64,000 nucleotides of DNA. It comes from Halorubrum depositum (GTDB lineage Archaea; Halobacteriota; Halobacteria; Halobacteriales; Haloferacaceae). The stretch is taken from assembly GCF_007671725.1 (NCBI RefSeq), contig NZ_VCNM01000001.1, positions 1,116,001 through 1,180,000 of the forward strand. The letters run 5' to 3'. The notes under the pieces are model-generated. The model worked only from the letters and a program-made list of their open reading frames with translations, ran no database searches and had not been told where the DNA came from. How positions within the stretch are numbered: the stretch's first letter is position 1; each line of letters begins with the position of its first letter. Of the stretch, positions 25,040 through 34,236 are shown in pieces. A program made the translations under genes and the position numbers.

Positions 25040-26041
25040 TCAGGATCGGTCGGCGAAGACGATCGCGTCGCAATCGGCGCAGGCGCGGACCGGTCGCTCC
25101 GGGTTCCCGCTGATCCCGCCGGGGCCGCCGCAGCAGTTCCGCAGCGTCGTTTCGCGGACGGGGCCGTCGCAGACCGGACACGCGTCGAGGAACGCGCGGA
25201 GCGGGCGCGCCGCCGCGCGGGAGACCGCGTCGCCGACGCCGCGCTCGCGGAGCGTCTCGCCGGCGGCCGTCTCGGCGACCGCGATCGGACGGCTCAGCCA
25301 CGCGTCTCGGCTCCCCGCGAGCAGGATCCGGCCGTCGTGGACCTGCCCGTCGACGTCGGGGCCCGCGATCGCCGCCGCGCGCTCCGCGAGCGCCTCGTCC
25401 GAGCCCCCGCGGAGCACGGCCATCCGGTCGTACAGCGCATCGCGGAACGCCTCGTCGAGGACGAGGGTCTCCCCGTCGTCGACGAGGGCGTCGGCGTCGA
25501 CGAGGGCGGTCATCACGGTCTCGGGATCGACCGCGTCGCCGTCGCCGACGCCTTCCGAGTCGACGTCGGCGGGGTCGTCGGGAGGTGCCCCGTCGGCGCC
25601 TTCCGCGTCGGCGGCGTCTTCCGCGGTGGCGTCTCCGTGAGCGTCGGCAACATCTCCGTGAGCGTCGGTCACGTCCGGTCGCTCGTCGTCGAGCGAGTTA
25701 GGTCCGTCGGCGGCGAGCGACCCCGAGTCGAGGTCGTCCGGGTGGTCGGGGCCGACGTCGATCGGAAGCGGCTCGACGAGCCGCGGGGCGAAGCGGGGCG
25801 TCCCGGGAACGACGTAGCCGCGGAACCAGACCGCCGCCGCGCCGACGGCGGCGACGAGGAGTCCGAGCGACCGGCGGCGACGGGAGAGGAGCGCGGCGGC
25901 GACCGCGACGCCGACGGCGTTGACGAGGGTACACGGGAGACAGCGATTCTCGCCCGTGTGATCCGGGTCGGTGATCGAGTCGATCGCGGCCCGGACGCCG
26001 GCGCGGAGCGGCCCGTCTCCCGGTTCGGCGTCGCCGCTCAT
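25040..26041 (-). CDS. Membrane protein with acidic linker and C-terminal cysteine cluster
   Basis: The 333 residues show a short N-terminal part with CLPCTLVNAVGVAVAAALLS, one or two membrane helices around residues 35-75, and a highly acidic linker of about 80 residues. A globular region follows, then ACPVCDGPVRETTLRNCCGG and RACADCD, a likely zinc site. The function is not recognised. The ATG overlaps the upstream gene's TGA by four bases (ATGA), so the two are translationally coupled and probably functionally linked. Confidence 0.65.
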   Translation of the reverse strand: MSGDAEPGDGPLRAGVRAAIDSITDPDHTGENRCLPCTLVNAVGVAVAAALLSRRRRSLGLLVAAVGAAAVWFRGYVVPGTPRFAPRLVEPLPIDVGPDHPDDLDSGSLAADGPNSLDDERPDVTDAHGDVADAHGDATAEDAADAEGADGAPPDDPADVDSEGVGDGDAVDPETVMTALVDADALVDDGETLVLDEAFRDALYDRMAVLRGGSDEALAERAAAIAGPDVDGQVHDGRILLAGSRDAWLSRPIAVAETAAGETLRERGVGDAVSRAAARPLRAFLDACPVCDGPVRETTLRNCCGGPGGISGNPERPVRACADCDAIVFADRS

Positions 26042-26496
26042 AGCTCGGCCGCCGCGTGCTGGAGCGGTTCGCCGTGGACGGCGCGGTAGACGCTCGGGAA
26101 CGCCGCGAGGCCGACGGGCTGGACGACGCCGCCGAGCAGCGCGAACCACAGCGAGCCGGCCGCCACCGCGCCCGCCCCGACGCCGGCGCTCGCGAGCGCG
26201 AAGAGGGCGCTGAAGTAGCCGACGCGGAGCGGGACGGTGGCGAGCTCGCCGCGGCGCGGCCACGCCCCGACGTCGACCGTCCCGGCCCGGAACAGCGCGA
26301 TGGCGACGCTGCCGGTCCCGATCGCGAGCAGACCGGCGATCGGGATCGCGTCCGGGTAGCGCGTCTGGAGGACGAGTACCGCGGCGAACGCGGGCGTCGA
26401 CAGCACCGAGAGCTCGGCCCCGCCGAAGAACACGCGTTCGAGCCACTGGACCGTCCCGTCACGTACCCGCCTCGCGACCGCGCCGGTGGTACCCAT
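26038..26496 (-). CDS. Multi-pass membrane protein, coupled to the next gene
   Basis: From the ATG at 26496 the product has 152 residues with four hydrophobic segments (STPAFAAVLVLQTRY, IPIAGLLAIGTGSVAIALFRA, GYFSALFALASAGVGAGAVAAG, LWFALLGGVVQPVGLAAFPS). An alternative in-frame ATG at 26568 would add 24 residues (MFGRRKPSASSERLWAPSDE). Neither has a clear ribosome-binding site, so the start is uncertain. Family not recognised. It is divergent from the sugar-transport operon. Confidence 0.6.
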   Translation of the reverse strand: MGTTGAVARRVRDGTVQWLERVFFGGAELSVLSTPAFAAVLVLQTRYPDAIPIAGLLAIGTGSVAIALFRAGTVDVGAWPRRGELATVPLRVGYFSALFALASAGVGAGAVAAGSLWFALLGGVVQPVGLAAFPSVYRAVHGEPLQHAAAEL

Positions 26497-26645
26497 GCGT
26501 GGACGCCACTCGTCGCTCGGGGCCCATAGCCGTTCCGACGAAGCCGACGGTTTGCGGCGGCCAAACATTATTTCAATTACCAGTAACAAGCGAAACGGTA
26601 ACTGACTGGCGACCGTCGCTCCGGCTCGCGGAGGGTAAAATCGAC

Positions 26646-26659
26646 TATTGGCATCAATA
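26646..26659. promoter_or_regulatory. Inverted repeat TATTG-N4-CAATA, candidate operator
   Basis: A perfect 5+5 inverted repeat around GCAT lies just upstream of the TATA-like sequences (26660-26683) of the sugar ABC operon. Its placement suits a repressor or activator site. The nearby TrmB-family protein is the natural candidate to bind it, but this is inference. Confidence 0.4.
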
Positions 26660-26683
26660 ATTATATACGGGTGTATTTTATAA
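26660..26683 (+). promoter_or_regulatory. TATA-rich promoter of the sugar ABC operon
   Basis: Two TATA-like elements, TTATATA (26661-26667) and ATTTTATAA (26675-26683), precede the ATG at 26695. The first lies about 30 bases upstream, fitting a leaderless start. Confidence 0.5.
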
Positions 26684-26694
26684 CAACAGGTGTA

Positions 26695-28173
26695 ATGGTC
26701 GACAGAGAGTCCGATCACGACGGCGGTCGCGTGGGGGTATCACGACGGCGGTTCATCGAAACAACCGGTGCCGCGGGGGCGGCGATCGGTCTCGCCGGTT
26801 GTTCCGGCGGCGGTGGCGGGGGGGGCGGCGACGGGCCGATTCAGATCACGATGGACGGCGAGTGGCAGGGGATCTCCGACACCGTCACTCAGAGCCTGTA
26901 CGACGCCGGGCTCGACGAATCGATCGAGGTCGAGATCCTGCCGGGGGACTTCGAGTCGGGCGCGCGGCGGTCCGAGTTCACGTCGGCGCTGGACGCCGGG
27001 CGAGCGAGCCCGGACATCTTCATGATGGACTCCGGCTGGACGATCCCGTTCATCGCCCGGGGGCAGCTCGTGAACCTGAGCGAGGAGCTCTCCTCTGAGA
27101 CGCTCGATTACGTCCAAAGCGACTACCTGGGGAGCGCCGTGAGCACCGCGAGCGACCCGGAGAGCGGGGACCTGTTCGGCCTGCCGCTGTTCCCGGACTA
27201 CCCGGTGATGCACTACCGAAAGGACCTCGTCGAGGACGCCGGCTACGACCCCGACGGAGAGAACTGGGCGACCGAGCCGATGAGCTGGCAGGAGTTCGCC
27301 GAGATGGCCGCCGACGTCTGGGAGCAGAACGGCGGCCCCGGCGGCGACTTCGACTACGGATTCACCACGCAGGCCGACAACTACGTCGGACTGTCCTGCT
27401 GTACGTTCAACGAGACGATGACCTCGTTCGGCGGCGCGTACTTCGGCGACCACGAGAACCTCTTCGGGCCGATCGGCGACCGGCCGATCACCGTCAACGA
27501 AGAGCCCGTCCACGACACGATCCGCATGATGCGGTCGTTCATGGAGGGGCCGGACGCGGAGTACGCCCACCCCGACTTCCCGCAGATCTCGACGACGGAC
27601 CTGCTGTCGTTCACCGAGGAGCCGGCCCGGGAGCCGTTCACGGGCGGGAACGCGATCTTCCACCGCAACTGGCCGTACGCGATCCCGATCAACCTCGACT
27701 CGGACAACTTCGAGCAGGCCGACTACGACGTGATGCCGCTCCCGTACGGCGTCGAGGACGGCGAGGGCGCCTACGAGGGAACCGGCGGTCCCGCCGGGGC
27801 GCTCGGCGGGTGGCACCTCACGATCAACCCGAACACCCAGCGGCTCGACGAGTGTGTCCAGGTGCTGGAGGCGTTCGCCAACGAGGAGGTCATGCAGAGC
27901 AACTTCGCCGAGGGAGGGTACCTCCCGCCGGACCCGTCGGTCACCGAGTCGGTGGACCCCGAGGAGGTCGGCGCGCTCGGTAACTTCCTCGACACGCTCG
28001 CGGTGGCCGGGCAGAACACGGTCCCGCGCCCCGTCACGGTGGCCTGGCCCGACCAGAGCCCGCAGGTCGCCTCCGAGGTGTCGGCGGCCTATCAGGGCGA
28101 GAAGTCGCCCGAGCAAGCGATGTCAGACCTGCAGAGCTCGCTCGAATCCGTCGAATCCGACCTGGCAGAATAA
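26695..28173 (+). CDS. Sugar ABC transporter substrate-binding lipoprotein
   Basis: A 492-residue extracellular binding protein. The signal SRRRFIETTGAAGAAIGLAGCSGG combines a twin-arginine motif with the lipobox LAGC, so the mature Cys is lipid-anchored outside. The rest follows the family 1 sugar-binding fold (IFMMDSGWTIPFIARGQLVNLSE; PDYPVMHYRKDLVEDAGYDP; GGWHLTINPNTQRLDEC). It collects the sugar and passes it to the downstream permeases. ATG at 26695 is preferred to one eight codons earlier because the latter falls inside the TATA region. The neighbouring GH68 and GH32 genes point to sucrose, fructose or fructan oligosaccharide as the ligand. Confidence 0.9.
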   Translation: MVDRESDHDGGRVGVSRRRFIETTGAAGAAIGLAGCSGGGGGGGGDGPIQITMDGEWQGISDTVTQSLYDAGLDESIEVEILPGDFESGARRSEFTSALDAGRASPDIFMMDSGWTIPFIARGQLVNLSEELSSETLDYVQSDYLGSAVSTASDPESGDLFGLPLFPDYPVMHYRKDLVEDAGYDPDGENWATEPMSWQEFAEMAADVWEQNGGPGGDFDYGFTTQADNYVGLSCCTFNETMTSFGGAYFGDHENLFGPIGDRPITVNEEPVHDTIRMMRSFMEGPDAEYAHPDFPQISTTDLLSFTEEPAREPFTGGNAIFHRNWPYAIPINLDSDNFEQADYDVMPLPYGVEDGEGAYEGTGGPAGALGGWHLTINPNTQRLDECVQVLEAFANEEVMQSNFAEGGYLPPDPSVTESVDPEEVGALGNFLDTLAVAGQNTVPRPVTVAWPDQSPQVASEVSAAYQGEKSPEQAMSDLQSSLESVESDLAE

Positions 28174-28185
28174 GAGGAACCGAGA

Positions 28186-29193
28186 ATGTCAACCGACACG
28201 CGAGCGGATGAGGGGGGATCGCTGCTCGCCCGCCCGCTCAACTGGCTGGAGACGCAGAGCGAGGAGGTGTACGCCTACGTCCTGCTGATCCCTGCGTTCG
28301 CGCTGCTCGCGCTCGTCGCTTTCTACCCGCTGATCGAGACGTTCCGCTTCTCGCTGCTCGCGGACGCCGTCGCGTCCGCCGACCCGTTCGGCGAGTTCAT
28401 CGGCCTCGATAACTACGTCGACCTACTGACCGGTGACACGAACTTCACGCAGCAGTTCATCTCGATATCGACCACGGACTCGTTCCCGTTCGTCACGTTC
28501 GGGGCGCCGTTCCTGCAGCAGGCGCTGTTCGTCACGCTGGCGTTCGCAATCTTGAGCGTCCTGTTCGAGACGACGATCGGGTTCGGGCAGGCCCTGGTGC
28601 TCGACCAAGACTTCTACGGTCGCCGCTGGGTCCGAGTGTCGATCATCATCCCGTGGGCCATCCCAATCGTCATTCAGGGGATGATCTTCTTCCTGCTTTT
28701 CAACCCGACCATCGGGTTCGGGACCGAGTTCATGCAGTGGCTCGGCGTGTTCGGCGACAACCCGCTGTCGAGCAGCACGGACTCGTTCATCATCGTGCTC
28801 GTCGCCGACATCTGGAAGACGACGGCGTTTATGGCGCTGCTCATCCTGGCGGGGCTTCAGAGCATCGACCGCGGGCTCTACGACGTCGCGGAGGTGTCGG
28901 GCGCCTCGCCCTGGCAGCGGTTCCGGTACATCACCCTGCCGCTCGTGGCGCCGGCGCTGCTCGTCGCGATGCTGTTCCGGACGATGGACGCGATGCGGAT
29001 CTACGGGCTCATCGACGCCACGGCGGGCTGTGAGACCGTGCCGTCGCTGACCTGTCTCGTGATCATCGCGCTCCAGAACAGCCGGCGCTGGGCGACGGCC
29101 TCCGCGGTCGCGTTCCTGACCGCCGTCGTCATCAGCGGGTTCGTCTTGTTGTACCTGCTCGCGCTGCGCGACAGCGAGGGGGGTGTCGCATGA
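28186..29193 (+). CDS. Sugar ABC transporter permease (MalF type)
   Basis: A 335-residue inner subunit with six hydrophobic helices. The cytosolic EAA loop reads DVAEVSGASPWQRFRYITLPLVAP, where the ATPase docks. LLIPAFALLALVAFYPLIETFR is the first membrane segment. It starts 12 bases after the binding-protein gene and overlaps the next permease gene by four bases (ATGA), so the cluster is one operon. Confidence 0.92.
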   Translation: MSTDTRADEGGSLLARPLNWLETQSEEVYAYVLLIPAFALLALVAFYPLIETFRFSLLADAVASADPFGEFIGLDNYVDLLTGDTNFTQQFISISTTDSFPFVTFGAPFLQQALFVTLAFAILSVLFETTIGFGQALVLDQDFYGRRWVRVSIIIPWAIPIVIQGMIFFLLFNPTIGFGTEFMQWLGVFGDNPLSSSTDSFIIVLVADIWKTTAFMALLILAGLQSIDRGLYDVAEVSGASPWQRFRYITLPLVAPALLVAMLFRTMDAMRIYGLIDATAGCETVPSLTCLVIIALQNSRRWATASAVAFLTAVVISGFVLLYLLALRDSEGGVA

Positions 29194-30227
29194 CCGACCG
29201 CTCGACCGACGCGGAAGCCACCGCGGAGACCGGTGGCCCCGTCGCTCCCGACGGCGGCGTGGCCGACGCCGAGACGGCCGATCAGCCGGTCATCAATCCG
29301 ACCGCCGACGAGCCGGATCTCGACCGCGGCGTCATCGAGGCGTGGGCCGCGAAGATGATCACCAACCCGGATCGCGCGTACCGGGCGACGTTCTACGTCG
29401 CGACCATCTTCTTCCTCGTCACGACGCTGTTCCCGTTCTACTGGCTGTTCGTCGTCGCGGTGACGCCGCGCGGGAACCTCTCGGAGGTCGGCGTGTTCCT
29501 GCCGGCCGGCTTCAACCCGGCGGCGTTCATCGAGGTGTTCAACACGCTGCCGTTCCACCGGTACGTGTTCAACAGCTTCCTGATCGCGACGATCGCGACC
29601 GTGGCGGTGCTGCTCGTGGGGAGCCTCGCCGGCTACGTGTTCGGTCGCCTCCGGTTCCGCGGGCGCAACGTGATGCTACTCCTAGTGCTCGTCACGTCGT
29701 TCTTCCCGCCGGCGGCGTTCTTCATTCCGCTGAACCGGCTGTTCAACACCAACATCGACGTGTTGCGGCCGCTGATATCCGCCGGATCGCTGTACAACAC
29801 CCCGTACGCGATCTTCATACCGCTGTCGGCGATCTTCCTGCCGCTGTCGATATTCATCCTGATGACGTTCTACTCGCAGATCCCCGACGGGCTGGAGGAC
29901 GCGGCCCGCGTCGAGGGGACGACGCGGATCGGCGCGCTGTTCCGCGTTATCGTCCCGCTGTCGGCTCCGGGCGTCGCGACCGCGGGGGTGCTGACGTTCA
30001 TCTCGGTGTACAACGAGTACTTCTTCAGCTCGCTGATGACCGACGGGCGGCCGGGCAACTGGGCGCCGATGCTCGAAGGGATACTGCGGTTCCAGGGCGA
30101 GTTCGAGGTGCTGTATAACCTCATGGCGGCCGCCAGCATCATCGCGGTGCTCCCGGTCGCCATCCTCGTCGTCGTCGCACAGGAGAAGATCGTGAGCGGA
30201 CTCACCACGGGGGCGGTCAAGGAGTAA
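29190..30227 (+). CDS. Sugar ABC transporter permease (MalG type)
   Basis: A 345-residue permease with an unusually long, acidic N-terminal tail of about 55 residues before helix one (TFYVATIFFLVTTLFPFYWLF). The EAA loop is GLEDAARVEGTTRIGALFRVIVPLSAPG. It pairs with the upstream permease to form the channel. The next gene, the ATPase, follows after two bases. Confidence 0.92.
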   Translation: MTDRSTDAEATAETGGPVAPDGGVADAETADQPVINPTADEPDLDRGVIEAWAAKMITNPDRAYRATFYVATIFFLVTTLFPFYWLFVVAVTPRGNLSEVGVFLPAGFNPAAFIEVFNTLPFHRYVFNSFLIATIATVAVLLVGSLAGYVFGRLRFRGRNVMLLLVLVTSFFPPAAFFIPLNRLFNTNIDVLRPLISAGSLYNTPYAIFIPLSAIFLPLSIFILMTFYSQIPDGLEDAARVEGTTRIGALFRVIVPLSAPGVATAGVLTFISVYNEYFFSSLMTDGRPGNWAPMLEGILRFQGEFEVLYNLMAAASIIAVLPVAILVVVAQEKIVSGLTTGAVKE

Positions 30228-30229
30228 CC

Positions 30230-31357
30230 ATGGCATCAGTCAAACTAGAGGGAATCACGAAACGGTACGAGGACGTAACGGCGGTCGACAACATGAGCCT
30301 GGAGATCGAGGACGGTGAGTTCGTCACCTTCGTCGGCCCCTCCGGCTGCGGGAAGTCGACCACGATGGAGACGATCGCCGGACTCACGCTCCCCACGGAG
30401 GGGACCATCGAGATCGGCGGGCGCGACGTGACGAATCTCCCGCCGAAGGATCGGGGGATCTCCATGGTGTTCCAGAACATCGCGCTGTTCCCGCACATGG
30501 ACGTGTACGACAACGTCTCCTTCGGGCTCCGACTCCGGAAGTACGACCAGGAGGAGATCGACCGGCGCGTTCAGGAGGCGGCCGACATCGTCCAGCTCGA
30601 GGGGATGATGGACCGGATGCCAAAGGAGATGTCCGGGGGACAGCGACAGCGCGTCGCCATCGCCCGCGCAATCGTCCGGAACCCCGGCGCGTTCCTGATG
30701 GACGAGCCGCTGGCGAACCTCGACGCGGAGCTCCGGGTCCACATGCGAACCCAGCTCCAGCGGCTCCACCGCGAACTGGACACGACGATCATCTACGTCA
30801 CGCACGACCAGGCGCAGGCGATGACGATGTCCGACCGCATCGCCGTCATCGACGGCGGCGTGCTCCAGCAGGTGGCACCGCCGCTGGAGTGTTACAACGA
30901 GCCGGCGAACCTGTTCGTCGCCGGCTTCATCGGGTCGCCCGCGATGAACTTCCTCGAGGGCGAGGTCATCGACGGCGGCTTCGAGTCCCAGTACACGCAG
31001 ATCGACTTCGATCCCGAGACTCACGGGGTCACGCCGGGACAGGAGATCACGGTCGGGATTCGTCCCGAGGACGTGTTCTTGGCGGAGGACTCCCGGAAGG
31101 CGGCCTCGCCGACGAAGGCGTTCGACGCCGTGGTCGACGTCCTCGAACCGATGGGGAAAGAGATGAACGCCTACCTCCTGTTCGACCGCGACGTCGAGGC
31201 GAGCGCCGAGGGGCGCGGCGAGGGACAGCTCCTCATCAATCTCGCGCCCGATACGGACATCGAGGAGGGCGACGACATCCAGATCGTGATGGACCGCGAG
31301 AACGTCCACCTGTTCGACCGAGCGAGCGGCGACGCGATCACCCACTCGCTGGAGTGA
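30230..31357 (+). CDS. Sugar ABC transporter ATP-binding protein (MalK/UgpC/MsmX type)
   Basis: The 375-residue ATPase has Walker A GPSGCGKST, signature MSGGQRQRVAIARA, Walker B AFLMDEPLANLDA and switch His in IYVTHDQAQAMTM. A C-terminal OB-fold domain (from about residue 240) typical of MalK-type sugar importers follows and may bind regulators. It powers uptake through the two upstream permeases. It closes the four-gene operon. Confidence 0.93.
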   Translation: MASVKLEGITKRYEDVTAVDNMSLEIEDGEFVTFVGPSGCGKSTTMETIAGLTLPTEGTIEIGGRDVTNLPPKDRGISMVFQNIALFPHMDVYDNVSFGLRLRKYDQEEIDRRVQEAADIVQLEGMMDRMPKEMSGGQRQRVAIARAIVRNPGAFLMDEPLANLDAELRVHMRTQLQRLHRELDTTIIYVTHDQAQAMTMSDRIAVIDGGVLQQVAPPLECYNEPANLFVAGFIGSPAMNFLEGEVIDGGFESQYTQIDFDPETHGVTPGQEITVGIRPEDVFLAEDSRKAASPTKAFDAVVDVLEPMGKEMNAYLLFDRDVEASAEGRGEGQLLINLAPDTDIEEGDDIQIVMDRENVHLFDRASGDAITHSLE

Positions 31358-31512
31358 GGACCCGGGCGCTCGCTCGCGAGAGCGGGCGGCGCGGCCGACC
31401 CCGTTGCGGATCCCTTCTTCGACCCGACAGAGACGAGCGCCGTCTGCGCGGGCGACGAGGCCGGCGAGAAAGCCTCCGCGGGCGACGAGACCCAAGCGGG
31501 GCCTCCTCGCGG

Positions 31513-32592
31513 TCAGTCGACGCTGACGACCGTGATCCGGTGGGCCTCGACGGCTTCGACCATCGCGCCCCAGCCGCCGACCTCGACGGGGCCGTCGTCG
31601 GTCTCGACGATGAGTCCGACCCGGCCGCCGTAGCTGGCGACGGTGTCAGCGCCGACCGCGTCGTCGTCGCCGGTGACCACGACGTCCGAGAGGACGCCCT
31701 CGACGACGCGGTCGGTGCCGCTGTCGGTGTCGGTCCCCTCGATTCGAATGCGGACGGTCGCCCCGTCGCGGAGGAGCGGCGCGACGTCGCGGATGCAGTA
31801 CCGGATGTCGATGTAGTCGATCGGCGGCTCGTCGTTCCGGGCCGTGTAGATCGGCTTCCACGTGTCCCACTGGGTCGTCAGGAAGTACCAGTGGAACACG
31901 TACGTGTGAGTGCGGTCGTCGACGAGCACGCCGTACTCGTTGGTCGAGCCCGCGTGGGGTGCAAAACAGGTCTTCGTCCGGTCGACGATCACCACGAACG
32001 GGGAGGGGAGCCGGCGGTGACGGGCCTCGGAGCAGACCTCGGCGAGCTCCTCGGAGTCCGGGAGCGCCTCGGCCTCCCCGTCCGGGGTGTGGATCGAGAG
32101 ATTGACGCGGACGCCGCGCTCGGTGGCCGCCTGAAGCGCCGGGCGCAGCCGCTCGAAGTGCTCGACGCCGAGCGAGACGTTCACCTGCATCTCGGCCTCC
32201 CGAATGAACTCGTCGGCGTTCTTTACCACCGTCTCGAACCGGGTGACGATGCTCACCGTCGACTGCTCGACGCTCGGCTCGTTCCAGCGGCGCTCGATCT
32301 CCTCGGTCGCCGCGGTGAACCGACTCGCGCGCGTCCGGAGGTCCTCGGTGATCTCGTCGAGGCTGTTCGCGCGGGCGTACAGCGACTCCTGCTCGTACGT
32401 CTCGATGTAGCCGGCGCTCTCTAAGTCGCGCAACACGTCGTAGATCCGCGGGTCGGGCACTCCGCTCGCGTCGGCGATCCGCGTGACCGGGGCGGCGCCG
32501 AGCTCCAGCACCGTGACGTAGGCGTCGGCCTGATACGGTGAGAGGCCGGCGTCCTCCAGCGTCTCGGTGAGTTCTGCGCGGTCCACTCTCAT
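31513..32592 (-). CDS. TrmB-family sugar-responsive transcription regulator
   Basis: The 359 residues have an N-terminal winged helix (LSPYQADAYVTVLELGAAPVTRIADASGVPDPRIYDVLRDLESAGYI), then a coiled-coil dimerisation segment. The C-terminal sugar-binding domain (from about 110; FIREAEMQVNVSLGVEHFERLRPAL) is as in TrmB. TrmB proteins repress or activate sugar transport and glycolytic genes depending on bound sugar. Its position between the ABC operon and the GH68 gene, transcribed toward the operon end and away from GH68, makes it the likely local regulator. ATG at 32592 is chosen because it opens MRVDRAELTETLEDAG, the normal family start. Confidence 0.88.
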   Translation of the reverse strand: MRVDRAELTETLEDAGLSPYQADAYVTVLELGAAPVTRIADASGVPDPRIYDVLRDLESAGYIETYEQESLYARANSLDEITEDLRTRASRFTAATEEIERRWNEPSVEQSTVSIVTRFETVVKNADEFIREAEMQVNVSLGVEHFERLRPALQAATERGVRVNLSIHTPDGEAEALPDSEELAEVCSEARHRRLPSPFVVIVDRTKTCFAPHAGSTNEYGVLVDDRTHTYVFHWYFLTTQWDTWKPIYTARNDEPPIDYIDIRYCIRDVAPLLRDGATVRIRIEGTDTDSGTDRVVEGVLSDVVVTGDDDAVGADTVASYGGRVGLIVETDDGPVEVGGWGAMVEAVEAHRITVVSVD

Positions 32593-32742
32593 CCCCCTTC
32601 CCCGATCGATCGCCGTGCCGTGGCGGAGGGCGCCGTACGGCCGATCTCGGGGGCGACCGGGCGCGGGCGACCGAGGCGGGCGCGGATCGCTCGCTTTCGT
32701 CCGGTACGTCGTGCTACCATGTCTTGAGCTACCACGGCTGTG

Positions 32743-32756
32743 ATAAAACGTTTTAT
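32743..32756. promoter_or_regulatory. Perfect 14-bp palindrome ATAAAACGTTTTAT, candidate operator/promoter
   Basis: This palindrome lies in the divergent spacer between the TrmB-type regulator and the GH68 gene (32593-32870). It is A/T-rich in a GC-rich region, contains a TATA-like half in each direction, and lies 115 bases from the GH68 start. Binding by the adjacent regulator is inference. Confidence 0.4.
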
Positions 32757-32840
32757 TTCCGTGCCGAGGGGAAGGGTGCGGCGCGAGCGACACTGAACCG
32801 ACCCGCGACCGACGCCGACGGCGTCGTCCCGACTGAAAAG

Positions 32841-32849
32841 GTTTTATTC
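32841..32849 (+). promoter_or_regulatory. TATA-like box of the GH68 gene
   Basis: GTTTTATTC sits about 27 bases before the ATG at 32871. GGAGGAGG (32860-32867) directly before the ATG is a strong Shine-Dalgarno sequence, unusual where the promoter is so close. Confidence 0.45.
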
Positions 32850-32870
32850 GGTTCGTCGCGGAGGAGGCGT

Positions 32871-34205
32871 ATGCACGAGACGTCGGGGAGCGACGGTCGC
32901 TCCCCTCGTTCCCGATGGACGAGACCGCAAGCCGCGTCCATCGAGCGACGACACGGAAACGTCGCGCCGGCCGCCGGACCACCGGAAATCGATCCGTTTC
33001 CGGAGCTCCACATATGGGACACGTGGCTGCTGCGGGACCGACACGGCGAGATCGCCGACGTCGACGGGTACCGGCTCGCCTTCTCGCTGACCGCCCCGGC
33101 CGATCTGCTCCCGGGCACCCGCCACGACGTCGCCGAGATCCGGTGCTTCTACTCCCCCGACGGCGAGCGCTGGCGCGACGCCGGCCCGGTCTTCGACGAC
33201 GGCGCGCTCGGACAGCGCCAGTGGGCCGGATCAGCGCTGTACGACGACGGGGACCTGTATCTCTACTACACGGCCGCCGGCCGCGACGACGCCGAGGAGC
33301 TGACCTACACCCAGCGGATCGCTGTCGCGCACGGCGGCGCGGTCGCCGCGACGGACGACGGGGTCACGCTCGACGGCCCGTGGACCCACGAGACGCTGCT
33401 GGAGCCGGACGGCGAGTGGTACGAGACGGAGGCGCAGTCGCGCGGGATGACGTACACGTTCCGCGACCCGTGGTTCTTCGAGGACCCCGCGACCGGCGAG
33501 ACGCACCTCCTCTTCGAGGCGAACGTCCCGACGCCGGAGCGCGAGGGCGACGACGCCGAGACGAGCGAGCGGCGGGCGTTCAACGGCTGCGTCGGGGTCG
33601 CCGCCTCCCCGTCGGGCGACCCGCTCTCGTGGGAGCTCCGGCCGCCGCTCCTCGACGCCGTCGAGGTGAACCAAGAACTCGAACGCCCCCACGTCGTCGT
33701 CGCGGACGGTCGCTACTACCTGTTCGTCTGTAGCCACGTCCACACGTTCGCGCCGGGCGTGACGGGGCCGGACGGGCTGTACGGCTTCGTCGCCGACGCG
33801 TTCGCGGGGCCGTACCGCCCGCTCAACGGGAGCGGGCTCGTCGCGACGAACCCCCCGGAGGCGCCGTTCCAGGCGTACTCGTGGATGGCGTTCGCCCACG
33901 CGGAGGAGGTGCTGGTCCAGAGCTTCCTCAACTACCACGACTTCGGGGGCGACTCGCTCGACGCGATCGCCGGGCTGCCCGAGGTCGAACAGCGGGACCG
34001 GTTCGGCGGGACGCTCGCGCCGACGCTCCGGTTGACCGTCGACGGCGACCGCACCCGGCTGCTCGGGACGCTCGACGCGTGGCGCGTGCCGACCCCGGAC
34101 GAGCCGCTCCCGGCGGTCGACGGCTCGGAACTCCCGGACGACGTCGGCGGCGGCGTCCCCGAGGCGGAGGCCGAACTCGGAGCTGAGTACCTCGGCGAGT
34201 ACTGA
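32871..34205 (+). CDS. GH68 fructosyltransferase (levansucrase/inulosucrase type)
   Basis: The 444-residue enzyme has all three GH68 catalytic residues: nucleophile Asp50 (LHIWDTWLLRD), transition-state Asp199 (YTFRDPWFFEDP) and acid/base Glu271 (NQELERPHVV). TFAPGVTGPDGLYGFVADAF and PFQAYSWMAF are further family segments. It would transfer fructose from sucrose to a growing fructan or to water. I see no Sec or Tat signal peptide: the first 35 residues are Arg/Ser/Pro-rich without a hydrophobic core, so secretion would need another route. The GH32 gene converges from downstream, its stop 31 bases from this stop. Confidence 0.9.
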   Translation: MHETSGSDGRSPRSRWTRPQAASIERRHGNVAPAAGPPEIDPFPELHIWDTWLLRDRHGEIADVDGYRLAFSLTAPADLLPGTRHDVAEIRCFYSPDGERWRDAGPVFDDGALGQRQWAGSALYDDGDLYLYYTAAGRDDAEELTYTQRIAVAHGGAVAATDDGVTLDGPWTHETLLEPDGEWYETEAQSRGMTYTFRDPWFFEDPATGETHLLFEANVPTPEREGDDAETSERRAFNGCVGVAASPSGDPLSWELRPPLLDAVEVNQELERPHVVVADGRYYLFVCSHVHTFAPGVTGPDGLYGFVADAFAGPYRPLNGSGLVATNPPEAPFQAYSWMAFAHAEEVLVQSFLNYHDFGGDSLDAIAGLPEVEQRDRFGGTLAPTLRLTVDGDRTRLLGTLDAWRVPTPDEPLPAVDGSELPDDVGGGVPEAEAELGAEYLGEY

Positions 34206-34236
34206 GGCGGGTCGCCTTCGGGGAGTACCGAGGCGG

